The notes under the pieces: generated by a model
The model's input: the letters and a program-made list of their open reading frames with translations, nothing else
Database searches by the model: none
Told to the model about the DNA's origin: nothing
Part shown: positions 33,601 to 41,169 of the stretch, piece after piece
Layout: every line of letters begins with the position of its first letter
How positions within the stretch are numbered: position 1 is the first letter of the stretch
Program-made: the position numbers and the translations under genes
From: G963701675 sp963701675
GTDB taxonomy: Bacteria; Planctomycetota; Planctomycetia; Gemmatales; Gemmataceae
DNA length: 64,000 nt
Reading direction: 5' to 3'
NCBI GenBank assembly: GCA_963701675.1
Contig: OY969623.1
Span: 2,604,001 to 2,668,000 of the forward strand

Positions 33601-33950
33601 TTCGCTATCTCGCGCTGATTACGATCTACGTGTCATCGACGGCGGACATGTTCATTGCCGGACTTGGGAAATCAGTTGTCATGCCGCTGGTCTTGACCGT
33701 GCTGTGCATCATTGGCGTTCTGGCCGGCATGCTGCTGCGGGTGCGTGCGTTCTTGTTCCTGGGAGTGGCGTTCCTGGTAGTCGTGATCGGATCCATGATC
33801 TGGCACGCGGGCGTGGACCGCCAACAGACTTGGATCTTGTGGGCATCGGGAATCGTCCTGGGAGTAGGGATCCTGGCGCTCTTCGGCGTGTTTGAGAAAC
33901 GCCGCGGCGAGGTGCTAACACTCGTGGAAGAATTGCGAAGCTGGAATTGA
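27645..33950 (+). CDS. Giant polytopic membrane protein with N-terminal zinc ribbon (2101 residues)
   Basis: Intact 6.3-kb gene starting with GTG. Residues 10-36 form a membrane helix. Cys62, Cys65, Cys76 and Cys79 (CPSC ... CVNC) form a zinc ribbon. A Pro/Ala-rich linker (about 135-190) is followed by EERNILWGELVGGLLIVG, and from there to the end come several dozen hydrophobic segments. No transporter, kinase or glycosyltransferase motif is visible. Similar architecture (zinc ribbon plus long membrane array, DUF2157/DUF2339-like) occurs in other bacteria, but I cannot name the family with confidence. The last 20 residues are charged. The position of the soluble domain suggests it is cytoplasmic. 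Function unknown. Confidence 0.7.
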   Translation: MSLACAGNLFVWETFLGGLCLFGFLLFFFALIGHLLWEAGRWTLQSLFPSGRSPPTTEEQRCPSCDQLVPLRFPYCVNCGLHWHSATARELNDLATTEHQLNRFCRNHLLSDDVARHVQNQIDARRQLLRHPESPPAPAMTVVLIPEPLPATVPEPSPMPALVPTPTAVTTAVSAIEAVEPDAAAPVMSAQEEPPRRSVTDVLAAFMEERNILWGELVGGLLIVGCSIALVISLWQTLQENPLYQFGIFVAVTAGLFGAGLYTLRHWKLEATSRGLLIIATLLVPLNLLALTTAQVGNSASVTVFFAEGLGFAVFGGLLTLAGRVLAPQARWAYVGANLGISAGQLLVPRLLHSAEATDSLRVLLAGGVPVLCQFLTTGVVLLQADRRSAPTVAQACILLRLLGMSTFALTVALGLVVLWNVHLGFTLAETFSRVAILATLACLPLAVGGSAVHKHLAGDTAAAGWRTVGTAVGLTGMAGMLVAIALAWPMPLPVMIVGIINFVVLTAIAFQYQLPVVHAGALLSLSAGYLTIWHLIGGALRHNQPLVPLMLFSTDSSWALACLVAAFATAAEMNFRYGRVHDGSAYSIAAGVGTAISLIGMTFPALGWLRLDDPVPPMILYAIFGIGSLVCNLRWQRSFVTVLGLALLVGATLWGLWWLYPARDAIWAAALSAEALALGVVAGWLLIASGVKELLNPAIQFSKVLAFAAVLLGAWAALENPAWAVEHLMTSGCIFVLAMFLARVERNKALARIAGISLLVATAVACGWMGLAFPTPLSDIALLAHATLTLAGAVMARGSELRRAVFREPLLQSATVSAAISVPFLFATPEPWIIPALGFLWLAGLAFVIAGMRSNPVGFAGAQSALTVGVIYLVAVWLDGQTWFIDYVLGHPARLFDPRSLQSFGLGLGALSLFWIAARITLRASLVVRPFLEPRWITVDRAVLASLVIAQLLIPVLALIPSITSELSGTTVGETLMLWPESVLPHAFGIGAWVLLAVVSIALIAALWDRWAAVAVVALVLATATIPVLVAGTFEGDYTVLPTLRWGLAAAFALVSALLWARDWRGYAAARGLALCGLALPTVALTLINVGRLLDPATATAMPVSVHMPWFITVNAPLLLIAIVLVGHAFQERAAPYLFAAGVLFHLVASLTVWREHAGGGDEWWVSLLQANVIVASVVVGLWLGLHKRLARPEFHGVPGTVLLSANAGVVLSGTAALLAVPLVLLLLNPAEGFSPAVVAVGSLWGWVAFVFAFIASVWFAARVVPRIGLHVLGAFALGFGVLSTCDAFLPSIFAAFGDPWPRYHGLTMMWFLMLWCMFSLGWGIWGANMFGTHAVRAWLQEIGYPTLRRWLLAIAFLVVMLAAWGAAIGDPTRPHLPAVAVVAVAVTLGCIAFWSRQPLEVYASGLLLNVAGGIFGASKFVQTDGDHFAVHAICLAVASVSWSVVELLLRRWVPPQNLRGNWPAFPSFAATAALTVLGTCVVNGALHTMQGDPPSDRMLPLWIALAFTTLAAVFRAWDAGSTFAPRGLYAAGLIGVGLWLHGQQLSPEACTWTAALLLGGYVLVAAIVAGLLSRLQPTLGALHVPARSSGWKTAWFVSAQCIVGAAVCVVSVPIALHLVPGQPAYGGAAAIACLIPAGMLLARSWPEQSVLIRVAVLTIVALTAAEAGWAMLPHDDRDVAWLWLHDSVILMTALACMAIVSGLGLRRLLSSSDGWGETARRLGPVVAVGAAGMLGLVLIQETFVYDGHRALANLLNRMLRLSASEVAVAPATVAGQPMAMWAVALVVAAFGMLMAAGLSFAVMPGRDPLGLSLRGRTGYIYGVEILLVLLFVHLRMTMPWLFRNAFFAQYWPFIVMAIAFAGVGLSEYFHRRGLPVLAEPLERTGVFLPMLPVLTFWVMPDNRYATLWFLTGLLYGLMSITKRSFVFALLAAVSANIGLWVLLHYGDVPFYTHPQLWLIPPALIALAAEHVNRDRLTPQQSTAIRYLALITIYVSSTADMFIAGLGKSVVMPLVLTVLCIIGVLAGMLLRVRAFLFLGVAFLVVVIGSMIWHAGVDRQQTWILWASGIVLGVGILALFGVFEKRRGEVLTLVEELRSWN

Positions 33951-34162
33951 GGGTGGTGTGCTGGGCTGACGCTTGTTAGACCGAATACCTAATACAGGTT
34001 AGAGGACGATGCCAAAACGGGCATTACCCTAGACAGCGAGGAAGACACCGTACTCGGCACCATGACAGACAGCGAAGTGGCACGAAGAATTGGACGCATC
34101 CGTCCGTTCGCAACTAGACTTTGGTGGTTACGGCTTGATCGTTAATGGGCTTTATTAGGCCG

Positions 34163-34175
34163 TAAAATCTAGAGT
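34163..34175. repeat. Island boundary motif (AAAATCTAGAG)
   Basis: Left-most copy of the motif in the accessory island. The TAG stop codon of the adjacent minus-strand gene (34169-34171) lies inside it. Confidence 0.5.
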
Positions 34176-35119
34176 GCGTTGTTAGTTCGGCCCTTCCGTG
34201 ACGACGCCTTTTCCGGCTTTTTTGCCGTACGGCTCTTCCTTGTACCGCCGGCGCCTCGATGAAGTCGAAGTGCTGGTCGGGATTCCTCCTTATTCAGCAA
34301 ATCACGGAGTGTCGCAAGCGACTTCATCGCGTTCAGAAAGCGACGCTCGGCGCTTTCGATTCGACGAAGCCTGGCCGCCGCCTGGTCGAGAGATCCGGGT
34401 TTGGCATGCGTGGCGCACAGTTCTGCGTGCCGCGCTTGCAGCCATGTAAGAATGATCTGCTCCACCATCATTAGTTCAAGTCGGCTGGAATTTAAGCCGG
34501 TGAGGTCATCCCTCATGGCCCCGATCTTACGCGAGAGCGATTCCACGATTAACACGTTACCCTCGGCAATCAAATCTACCCAAGACTGCATTGTAAGTTG
34601 ACCGAGATCGCCGCATACGGTCCAAATCTCACTGTGATCGTCAAGGACTGCTCGTAAGCTTTGAATGGTTTTCTCGTCGCCCGCGTTGGCCCGAGATACC
34701 AATGGGCCTAGAAATTCGGACCAACTGCTGGGAGCCTTGGCAACTTTCTCCGAAGCGGAAGCCGCCTTGTTCGACTTGTCTGCGTTACGCGATTTCGGCG
34801 ATGGAGCGTCTTCGGGTAGATCTGCTACCGGGGTGGCGAAAGGCAATGTCTCTTGAACTCGTGGAAACGGCACGGAAGCGTTTGGTAATCCGTCAGGCGT
34901 TCTGGGCGTGACGGTCGCCCGAGTGGCCCCGCGAACTATATCACCATATTCCTCTCCCGATTTTTGTTTGGATATGGCCGGCGCCGGTGGGCCGGATTGT
35001 TTGCCTTCCAGAATCGATGCCTTATTCGCATCACCCTCCTGCCTAGCCGCGATTGGCGCCGGCTTTTTTCGCTTGGGACCCGAAACGATTGGGGTGTCAA
35101 CTACACTTTGCGCTGACAT
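34169..35119 (-). CDS. Accessory-island protein of unknown function, 316 residues
   Basis: Not recognised. The first 130 residues are low-complexity and Lys/Pro/Ala-rich, likely disordered. Residues about 130-280 are helical and charged (FLGPLVSRANAGDEKTIQ, EQIILTWLQARHAELC, RRIESAERRFLNAMKSL), and the tail is strongly basic (KPEKASSRKGR), which suggests nucleic-acid binding. The ATG at 35119 has GGAGG eight bases upstream and overlaps the end of the preceding gene by 19 bp, so translation is probably coupled. The stop lies inside the island motif at 34163-34175. I believe similar proteins recur in planctomycete accessory regions, but this was not checked. Confidence 0.6.
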   Translation of the reverse strand: MSAQSVVDTPIVSGPKRKKPAPIAARQEGDANKASILEGKQSGPPAPAISKQKSGEEYGDIVRGATRATVTPRTPDGLPNASVPFPRVQETLPFATPVADLPEDAPSPKSRNADKSNKAASASEKVAKAPSSWSEFLGPLVSRANAGDEKTIQSLRAVLDDHSEIWTVCGDLGQLTMQSWVDLIAEGNVLIVESLSRKIGAMRDDLTGLNSSRLELMMVEQIILTWLQARHAELCATHAKPGSLDQAAARLRRIESAERRFLNAMKSLATLRDLLNKEESRPALRLHRGAGGTRKSRTAKKPEKASSRKGRTNNAL

Positions 35120-35415
35120 TTTCGTCGCCTCCAGTCACCGTGGTGCAGATGGTAACCGCTCTCGATGAGCCTAGCCTGAACAAGTAACAATACGACCGTG
35201 CAAAAACCATGAGTTGCGTGATCCGCTTTTGCCAGTACCTGGCGTGCGCTATGACGACCCTTGCGACGGCGCTCGCGAGTCATCTCATCCAATTGGGCCG
35301 TGAGTTCGGCGGCTGGTCCACGCCCGACGTACTGTTTCGTCGGTCGCCCGTTTATTCGCACGGAGCGATAGTAGTACCCTTTCGGGTCGCCATGCTTTTT
35401 CGCTTGCCAACTCAT
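35101..35415 (-). CDS. Small basic accessory protein (YYRSVRINGRPTKQYVG family)
   Basis: 104 residues. The N-terminal half, KGYYYRSVRINGRPTKQYVG, has the aromatic/basic pattern of short DNA- or RNA-binding strands; a basic helix (DEMTRERRRKGRHSARQVL) and a hydrophobic segment (TVVLLLVQARLIESGYH) follow. Function unknown. Its stop codon lies inside the start of the 316-residue gene (19-bp overlap), so both form one translational unit. The initiation codon 35415 gives MSWQAKKHGDPKG. Confidence 0.6.
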   Translation of the reverse strand: MSWQAKKHGDPKGYYYRSVRINGRPTKQYVGRGPAAELTAQLDEMTRERRRKGRHSARQVLAKADHATHGFCTVVLLLVQARLIESGYHLHHGDWRRRKCQRKV

Positions 35416-35505
35416 AATGGGCCATCTTCGGCGTTGTCTTGTCCCACCGTTGACAAAGTTTCCCGCTTGGGCATGCAGCCCTCATGTTTCCAGTGTCATG
35501 GGCCC

Positions 35506-36297
35506 CTACGCCACCGCTGCTTTGGACAATTTCTTGGCCCCGGCTGCCGCGATCACACTTGACAGTTGTTCGGCCAACGCATCGATCTTTTCCTGGATTG
35601 AGTCTTGAGTACGCAGCTCACTTTCTGTCGACTCATAACGCCGAAGACCCAGCATCAGAGCAGTTATCTGCTGCGGTCCAGCATCCGTTGGAATCATGTG
35701 TGCTGCGATTGCCATTCGGGCACTTTGTTCCGCTTGCCCTTCATTGAGGTCAGGAATCATCGGCCAGCAGGGCATATCGGCATTCTGGGATACACGGATG
35801 ATGACATCCAGGACTGCCGGGCCGCCGAAATAAGCAAAAGTCGCCCACAGGCTCGATAGTTGGTGAGCATGGAATTCGGTCCACGGGCCCCATGTGATGG
35901 CCTGGAGCAAGATCCAATCGCGGCTGTGCAGGTGGTCACGGACGTGAAAAAAGAGCGACTCAAACACACGAACGACGTCGACAGGCAACCTGCAACAGGC
36001 CCCAATCTCTGCATCCGATTGGCCGGCAAGCAAGCGCGCCCGCAGTTCCCAGAGGCGACTGGAGTCCTCAAAGGCAAGTTCTTGCGCGGCAGCTATGACG
36101 GGCCAAAGTTGCTTGACTTCAGCACCCTTGGCCAGCGCACGTAAATACGCCACAGCAGCCAAAGTGTCTTTGTCGTCCTGTAAGCGCGACAGGCGATGTT
36201 TCGAACTGCTCAGCTTTCTGGCGCGATTCCATCGCCAGGCGGGCATCCGAAATGGATCGGAGAGTTGGCGGCGGGGATAACGCGGCATTGCATCCAT
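35506..36297 (-). CDS. Accessory-island protein with a sigma-region-4-like helix-turn-helix
   Basis: 263 residues, not assigned to a named family. Residues about 85-115 (LLAGQSDAEIGACCRLPVDV) have the spacing of a helix-turn-helix like those of sigma region 4 and planctomycete island regulators, followed by an aromatic helix ESLFFHVRDHLH. The remaining part is helical; the C-terminus (LAEQLSSVIAAAGAKKLS) is coiled-coil-like. It is probably DNA-binding. The perfect palindrome at 36329-36342 lies about 30 bp upstream of its start and could be its own operator. Same strand as the two genes downstream. Confidence 0.55.
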   Translation of the reverse strand: MDAMPRYPRRQLSDPFRMPAWRWNRARKLSSSKHRLSRLQDDKDTLAAVAYLRALAKGAEVKQLWPVIAAAQELAFEDSSRLWELRARLLAGQSDAEIGACCRLPVDVVRVFESLFFHVRDHLHSRDWILLQAITWGPWTEFHAHQLSSLWATFAYFGGPAVLDVIIRVSQNADMPCWPMIPDLNEGQAEQSARMAIAAHMIPTDAGPQQITALMLGLRRYESTESELRTQDSIQEKIDALAEQLSSVIAAAGAKKLSKAAVA

Positions 36298-36324
36298 GCA
36301 GAATATTCCTGTCGGAAACCACTA

Positions 36325-36344
36325 TCTAAAATCTAGATTTTGAC
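36325..36344. repeat. Palindromic island motif, left copy of a direct-repeat pair
   Basis: ATCTAAAATCTAGATTTTGA; the centre AAAATCTAGATTTT is a perfect 14-bp palindrome. It differs at one position from 38825-38844 in the same orientation. Between the two lie a 213-residue gene and an IS element. Confidence 0.75.
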
Positions 36345-36511
36345 CACCTAACCATCCTCTCCATCGTAAGTTCTGCGCATGAGTTGGTCAACAGGCAATC
36401 AGACGGGAGGGGCTGCCTCGACGTTTGAGTACCGAGAAGCCGTTACCTGTTCCCGCGTCTAAGATCCAGACTTGAGGATTGGTTTGGTGGCTTCGGGCGG
36501 ATGGTATTCCG

Positions 36512-37153
36512 TTATCCCACCCGCGCGTGTCGAGCACGCGTCGATTTCGATGGGCGCTCAGAAAGTCGAGTGAGATGGGCGGCTGCCAAGTCCTGAACCG
36601 AGGTAAGTGTTGCTTTGGCTGCATCAATTCTGCGTTTCATTTGGTCCGAGAAGTATGGACGGTTGGCATCGCACCAACGACACCACTTCTCACACATTTG
36701 TTCGAGCCACAATATTGCTTGCATCGGATTCTTAGCGTCGTACGGAGTCTTGCCTCCATGTCGACGGCGCCCGAAGCGATTACGAAGGATCGCCGCCAGC
36801 ATTTGAGTATTCCATTCATTTCGAACCGCGGCTCTCGCCAGAGCGAGTCGATGTTTGTGCGGTGCGCGAAGTAGGATGACGACGTGCGATGCGGCAAAGT
36901 CGGAAGTCCCTTTATGTGCGAGCGCACACAGTTGATTAATCTCAGCGCGGCTAAAGTCCCGAGCCACTCTCTGCGCTTTGCCGACGGTGTCCGGATTCAG
37001 TCGAGTTCGACGGGCCTCCGCCTCAAAGAAGTCCTTCTTGAGTATTGGGCTTTCTTTCTGTCGGCGTAATCGCATTTGCTTGAGACTCGCACGCCCTGCC
37101 TCCCAAAGACGGCGTATTGATTCGGCGGCTTTTTCACCATCGCGCTCGCGCAT
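36512..37153 (-). CDS. Accessory-island protein of unknown function, 213 residues
   Basis: Basic helical protein. The middle (SRAEINQLCALAHKGTSDFA, SHVVILLRAPHKHRLALARA, NEWNTQMLAAILRNRFG) has the rhythm of ParB/Noc- or DUF1016-type helical DNA-binding regions, where a conserved SHv..Ll step precedes a helix with W/S and L, but the match is too weak to name. Two CxxC-like Cys are in EQMCEKWCRWCD. The C-terminus is Arg/Lys-rich. It lies between the direct repeats at 36325 and 38825 and is transcribed like the rest of the island. Confidence 0.5.
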   Translation of the reverse strand: MRERDGEKAAESIRRLWEAGRASLKQMRLRRQKESPILKKDFFEAEARRTRLNPDTVGKAQRVARDFSRAEINQLCALAHKGTSDFAASHVVILLRAPHKHRLALARAAVRNEWNTQMLAAILRNRFGRRRHGGKTPYDAKNPMQAILWLEQMCEKWCRWCDANRPYFSDQMKRRIDAAKATLTSVQDLAAAHLTRLSERPSKSTRARHARVG

Positions 37154-37673
37154 AGTAGATCCTCAATAAGCGCCGCAGCGGCGACAACTATGGGTACCTG
37201 GCTCATTGTGGGAAGTGGATGGAGGGTTGGCCAAAATGTATGTTTAAGAGGCTAGGTCCCGTCGACGGCTGAACGAGAATCTCAAATGCCCTCCACGCTC
37301 CAGCATTAGATCCGATCTAAAAGTGAATCGCGTCGGCTACAACTCCGTTCAATCGAGCGCCCGTCTATTCAAAGGCGCGATTCCCGTCCGCCCCTTGAGA
37401 GAATCGACCAAGGCCGCCAAAACGCGACCCGCTCGGCGCCCCGCCACACACTAATGTCGCATGCACTGAGAATTGCAGCCTTTTGTCGTAGCTGCTCTCC
37501 GCCGGCCTGTTCTTCTACGTCTGCAAGAGCGGCTTTGATCCAGTTCGGTCGCATCGAAGGATTTCGCCTTATCGCCGAACGTTGGTGTTATTTCCTGCGG
37601 CGCGGACGCGAATCGGGCATCAGCCGATGCCCGACCTTTGTGCACAGCACTGGCCGACCTTGGCGTCGACTTA
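37154..37673. other. Non-coding or decayed DNA left of the IS element
   Basis: No gene recognised. When the IS and one TTA copy are removed, a minus-strand frame from 38.6 kb reads through into this region (to about 37451), but its composition is not convincing as protein. Confidence 0.4.
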
Positions 37674-38565
37674 GAGCGCCTAACAAAATGACCTAGGTCG
37701 AAACAGTTACGGTTGTTAATGTCATGGGCGTACAAGGAGGTACGATCATGGCCAAGGTACTGCTGGACGATTCGTTATGGGCGGAACTCGAACCCCATCT
37801 TCCGAAGGCCAAGCCCCGACGACGACGATTTCCAGGTCGCAAGCCCATCGGCAATCGACAGGCTCTGACGGGCATTCTCTTCGTGCTCCAAACGGGCATT
37901 CCCTGGGAGTATCTGCCGCAGGAACTTGGTTGCGGCAGTGGGATGACTTGCTGGCGACGCCTGCGCGATTGGGGACGGCTCGGCGTCTGGGACAAACTCC
38001 ACCGGGTTATGTTGGCCAAGTTGCGCGAGGCCGACAAGATCGATTGGTCTCGCGCGGTTGCGGATTCCGCGTCCGTGCGCGCCGTTTTTGGGGGGCGGAC
38101 ACCGGCCCCAACCCCACCGATCGCCGCAAAAAAGGCTCGAAACACCATGTGGTCACGGACGCCAACGGCATTCCGTTGGCAGCCCAGGTCAGTGCCGCGA
38201 ATCGTCACGACGTGACCCAACTGCTGACGTTGGTCGATGCGATCCCGTCGATCGGCGGGAAGCCCGGCCGACCTCGTCATCGGCCGCAACGGGTTCAGGG
38301 TGATCGGGCTTACCATTCGGAACCGCATCGCAAGGAACTGCGTAGACGCGGTATCACGCCGGTGCTGGCCAAGCGCGGTGCCGAACACGGCAGCGGACTG
38401 GGGGTATTCCGGTGGGTCGTCGAACGGACGCTGAGTTGGCTGCATCAATATCGTCGCTTGCGTGTCCGCTACGAACGTCGCGCCGACATTCATCGAGCAT
38501 TCCTTACGTTGGGATGTAGCTTGATCTGCTACAAGTGCTTGGTTGGGTCATTTTGTTAGAGGCTC
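37674..38565 (+). mobile_element. IS5-family insertion sequence (IS427-like group), 892 bp
   Basis: Terminal inverted repeats are readable: GAGCGCCTAACAAAATGACC at the left end and its near-complement at the right end (18 of 20 positions). The element is flanked by TTA direct repeats (37671-37673 and 38566-38568), the short target duplication expected for this group. It has one transposase read in two frames. Both ends and the target duplication are intact, so the insertion is recent. Confidence 0.85.
37748..38559 (+). CDS. IS5-family transposase, two frames joined at a T5G6 run
   Basis: DDE transposase of about 270 residues. The first frame (ATG 37748, strong AAGGAGG upstream) carries the N-terminal domain (LLDDSLWAELEPHLP, GIPWEYLPQELGCGSGMT) and the first catalytic Asp in AVADSASV. 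From about 38090 the frame one base back continues as GADTGPNPTDRRKKGSKHHV, then DRAYHSEPHRKEL and RWVVERTLSWLHQYRRLR, containing the remaining Asp and Glu. The switch coincides with TTTTTGGGGGG (38085-38095). IS427-group elements are known to express transposase by frameshifting, so this may be programmed; a sequencing error at the homopolymer is the alternative. Confidence 0.8.
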
Positions 38566-38568
38566 TTA

Positions 38569-38859
38569 GTCTTCAAAGGCGTGGATGCACTCTTTGATAT
38601 ATGTTGATATATGCCCATTTGACGCTGACCCCAGACATAGCTACCATCGCGTTGTCTCCATAGCCGGTGCCGAATCCAGGCACGGACGCACCGCCCAGCA
38701 ACATTTAGCGCGGCCCGGCCATTCTGTTTCGAAGCTAATCCAGATCGATTATTTTCGAAAGGGCTCATTTTTGTCATTGCCAGGCAGACAGCGCCGTCTA
38801 CGGGATGAAGCAGGTCATGGTGTGATCTACAATCTAGATTTTGAAACCATTGCCGTCTT
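38569..38859. other. Spacer between the IS and the next island gene
   Basis: About 290 bp with no supported gene. It holds the second copy of the palindromic island motif (38825-38844). Confidence 0.4.
38825..38844. repeat. Palindromic island motif, right copy of a direct-repeat pair
   Basis: ATCTACAATCTAGATTTTGA, 19 of 20 identical to 36325-36344 and in the same orientation. It begins 15 bp downstream of the stop codon of the 266-residue gene. Confidence 0.75.
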
Positions 38860-39660
38860 TCACTTGACCCATGATCGAGCGTCCCGTGCGTCGCTGTCCG
38901 ATTTACGCTGGACCGCTTGCCGCAGCTTGAAAACCCACCGATCGGAACAATCTGCGGCACGTTGGAAAGTAAGGCGAGGAACGTCGGGAAGACACAAATC
39001 AACGGCTGCGGCGTGCGCTGCAGGCCAGTCCCCAATGGCCGCCGCAAGCCAGACACGTTGACGCGGGTCCAGCCACAGGTCAACGAATTCGTCCAGGCGA
39101 GCGTAGTCGCGGGCAAGGCGGTAGGTTTCCAGATTGCCGTCACCCACCGGCGTGAGAAGATGATTCCGAAAAAGTGGGTGGAGAGCGAGCCGGAATCCAC
39201 ACCCCTCGGGAAACAACTGGTCGAGGCGCTGTTCGACGGGTCCGGGTTCACGGTGGTTTTTGAAATGGCTGATGAGCGAGTGGACCGAGATGATCTCTGG
39301 GGCATCCCATGCGCAGAGGTGGATACATTCACCGGTCTTCTCGTGCGCAAAAAAGACGTCATCGCCAAATACGCTGCACTTCCATTCGGGTAAGCCAGGC
39401 ACAATGTTGGTGCCTAGTCGCTCCTCTAAAGATACCCAGCGAGAATCGATTGCAACTACAGGACGAAGGACCTCCAAAAAGAAGTAGCCCCACCGCATGC
39501 AGCGCGCGTAATAATGCAGCGAGCCGATGAAGGCCCAAGTATGTTCCGGGAGCGGTAGCTTGCCCACAGGCGGGCAGCGTTCGACATAGCGTGCTAGGTT
39601 GAACGGTTCACGGGGGAGTCGATTAAGGATCGTCACTAAGGCGCGATACTTGGTCAACAT
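38860..39660 (-). CDS. Accessory-island protein of unknown function, 266 residues
   Basis: Not recognised. A globular composition with many aromatic residues (FIGSLHYYARCMRWGYFFLE, SVFGDDVFFAHEKTGECIH, FVDLWLDPRQRVWLAAAIGDW) and a basic tail. No catalytic motif. It is transcribed with the island and occupies the segment between the motifs at 38825 and 40012 alone. A longer overlapping minus-strand frame (38556-39404) is judged a shadow. Confidence 0.55.
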   Translation of the reverse strand: MLTKYRALVTILNRLPREPFNLARYVERCPPVGKLPLPEHTWAFIGSLHYYARCMRWGYFFLEVLRPVVAIDSRWVSLEERLGTNIVPGLPEWKCSVFGDDVFFAHEKTGECIHLCAWDAPEIISVHSLISHFKNHREPGPVEQRLDQLFPEGCGFRLALHPLFRNHLLTPVGDGNLETYRLARDYARLDEFVDLWLDPRQRVWLAAAIGDWPAAHAAAVDLCLPDVPRLTFQRAADCSDRWVFKLRQAVQRKSDSDARDARSWVK

Positions 39661-40026
39661 TTGAGGTCCTTTCAGGATGAAAAACTCGTGGCCACGTGTT
39701 CACACCACTCGGCGAATCAACGACGACAAGAATCAATTTCGGTAGTCTCTGCTTCGGGGTTGTGGGGCGCCGGCCTCATTGATGTCAGGTCGACGCGGGC
39801 CCTTTGCATGCTGACCCCGCCCTCGGGGGCGTCCACAGGAGGGGATCGCATGGCTAGCGGTCTGGGACACGGCCGGCGGCGAAGGCGCCGGGCTTTGGCA
39901 AGCCTCGACCAAAGGTGCCACCGACCATTGGCTTGTTGTTGAGTGAGGCGCGTGCAGCACGGAGCAAACCATCGATCATCCGTCGATGACCAACCATTGC
40001 ACAACCTCAGTTCTCAAATGTAGATT
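39661..40026. other. Spacer with a doubtful small open frame
   Basis: About 365 bp between two island genes. A minus-strand frame of some 90 codons (39717 to about 40004) exists, Arg/Pro-rich and without clear start signal; I do not support it as a gene. Confidence 0.35.
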
Positions 40027-40030
40027 TTAA
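40012..40030. repeat. Island motif, left boundary of the replication module
   Basis: TCTCAAATGTAGATTTTAA; matches 44029-44048 in the same orientation apart from one gap and one mismatch. The TAA stop of the primase gene (40027-40029) lies within it. Confidence 0.65.
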
Positions 40031-41169
40031 GATTGGGGGGAAGACTCGCGTTTTCGATAACTAGCATACCGCTTAAATGGATTGTGGTATGACTGCCCCT
40101 TTAGTGAACGTTGTCCGTACCCCAGCGCCGCTAATGCACTTGCCGCAGCAGAAAAATCTCCTTTGTGTTCGAGAAGGGTATACGCATGGAACTTGGTGTA
40201 ACCTGTCCGCTCTTCGAATGGATCAGCATTTGAGCTAAACACGTATAGAAGTCCGGTTCCTTTGAAATTGGTCGTGGCGCTACACGCCGTTGATTTGCCC
40301 GGGCGCGTCCAATGGTCGGAATCGTCTCCGCCTTCGCAATGAAACCTCCAGCCATGCGGCGTCAGTATCTCGGCCCAGTCGGCGCGGGCATTAAAATCGT
40401 CGCCGGGGCGGCCGAAGTGAAAGACAGATTGTTGTCGCGGACTGTATTGCTTGTGCCGAGCCACATCTTGCCAAGTGTTGAGTGAGCGCGCGCACGCCAA
40501 GAGCACTTCGCGCTCCTCAGGTGTGATCGTCGCTAGTTGGGTCAAATCTCGTTTCCCATCAAGCAAATAACAACGGCCACTTTTGTGGCAGCCGGCCGGC
40601 GATGGCGGCGCCAGACAATAGCCGCCTTCACCTTTGACCTCGATGATGGTTTTAGGTTTGAGATCGCTCTGTTCCGGATCCGGGGCGCGGGCCAGTTTTT
40701 GGTTGCCGCTAACTGTGAAGCAGCGATAGTAGACGTGCATCCCCGGGCGAGGCGTCTTTACGCACACGAGTTTTTGGAAAAGTTTTGGGGCCGCTGTTTT
40801 GACCCGATCAATCCACGGCTCAACGACACTCCAGTTGTCGAGGTCAATGATCTCCACGTTGCCGCTCACGGCGCCGGCCAGAATCGCCATGCCGTAGTCT
40901 CCTGCGCCAGTGTTGAACCAGTCGGTGATTTCTTCAAGCGTTGGTTGCCGCTCGCGATATACACCCCACTTTCGGGACGCCCTCCTGCGCAACGGGCACC
41001 AGACTTGTGGCAATAACTCAAACGCCGGCTGCTTGCTGCCGTCGGCGCGGATCGGTATGAGCGATAGACCGCTCTGTACATAGGCCTTGGCGGCGTGGTA
41101 AACGTCGTATTGCGAAGGTGCTTCGCATGTATGGAGAATCGTCTCGCTGCGCTGCCTGTGCTTGCTCAT
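40027..41169 (-). CDS. Bifunctional primase/polymerase (Prim-Pol, AEP superfamily)
   Basis: 380 residues. Archaeo-eukaryotic-type primase domain of plasmids and phages, making primers for an autonomous or excised replicon. The N-terminus AYVQSGLSLIPIRADGSKQP is characteristic; the metal-binding pair is Asp109/Asp111 in GNVEIIDLDNW; His145 sits in GMHVYYR, and IIEVKGEGGYCLAPPS supplies the basic/aromatic active-site strand. The C-terminal 150 residues probably contact DNA. It lies downstream of the DUF927 helicase in the same direction, a standard primase-helicase pairing. The stop codon falls inside the boundary repeat at 40012-40030, as if the module ended there. Confidence 0.8.
   Translation of the reverse strand: MSKHRQRSETILHTCEAPSQYDVYHAAKAYVQSGLSLIPIRADGSKQPAFELLPQVWCPLRRRASRKWGVYRERQPTLEEITDWFNTGAGDYGMAILAGAVSGNVEIIDLDNWSVVEPWIDRVKTAAPKLFQKLVCVKTPRPGMHVYYRCFTVSGNQKLARAPDPEQSDLKPKTIIEVKGEGGYCLAPPSPAGCHKSGRCYLLDGKRDLTQLATITPEEREVLLACARSLNTWQDVARHKQYSPRQQSVFHFGRPGDDFNARADWAEILTPHGWRFHCEGGDDSDHWTRPGKSTACSATTNFKGTGLLYVFSSNADPFEERTGYTKFHAYTLLEHKGDFSAAASALAALGYGQRSLKGQSYHNPFKRYASYRKRESSPQS

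Noticed and set aside
38556..39404. 282-codon minus-strand frame overlapping the 266-residue island gene
   Set aside because: Its first two thirds are a frame shadow of 38860-39660 and the remainder is unlike protein, even when joined across the IS.
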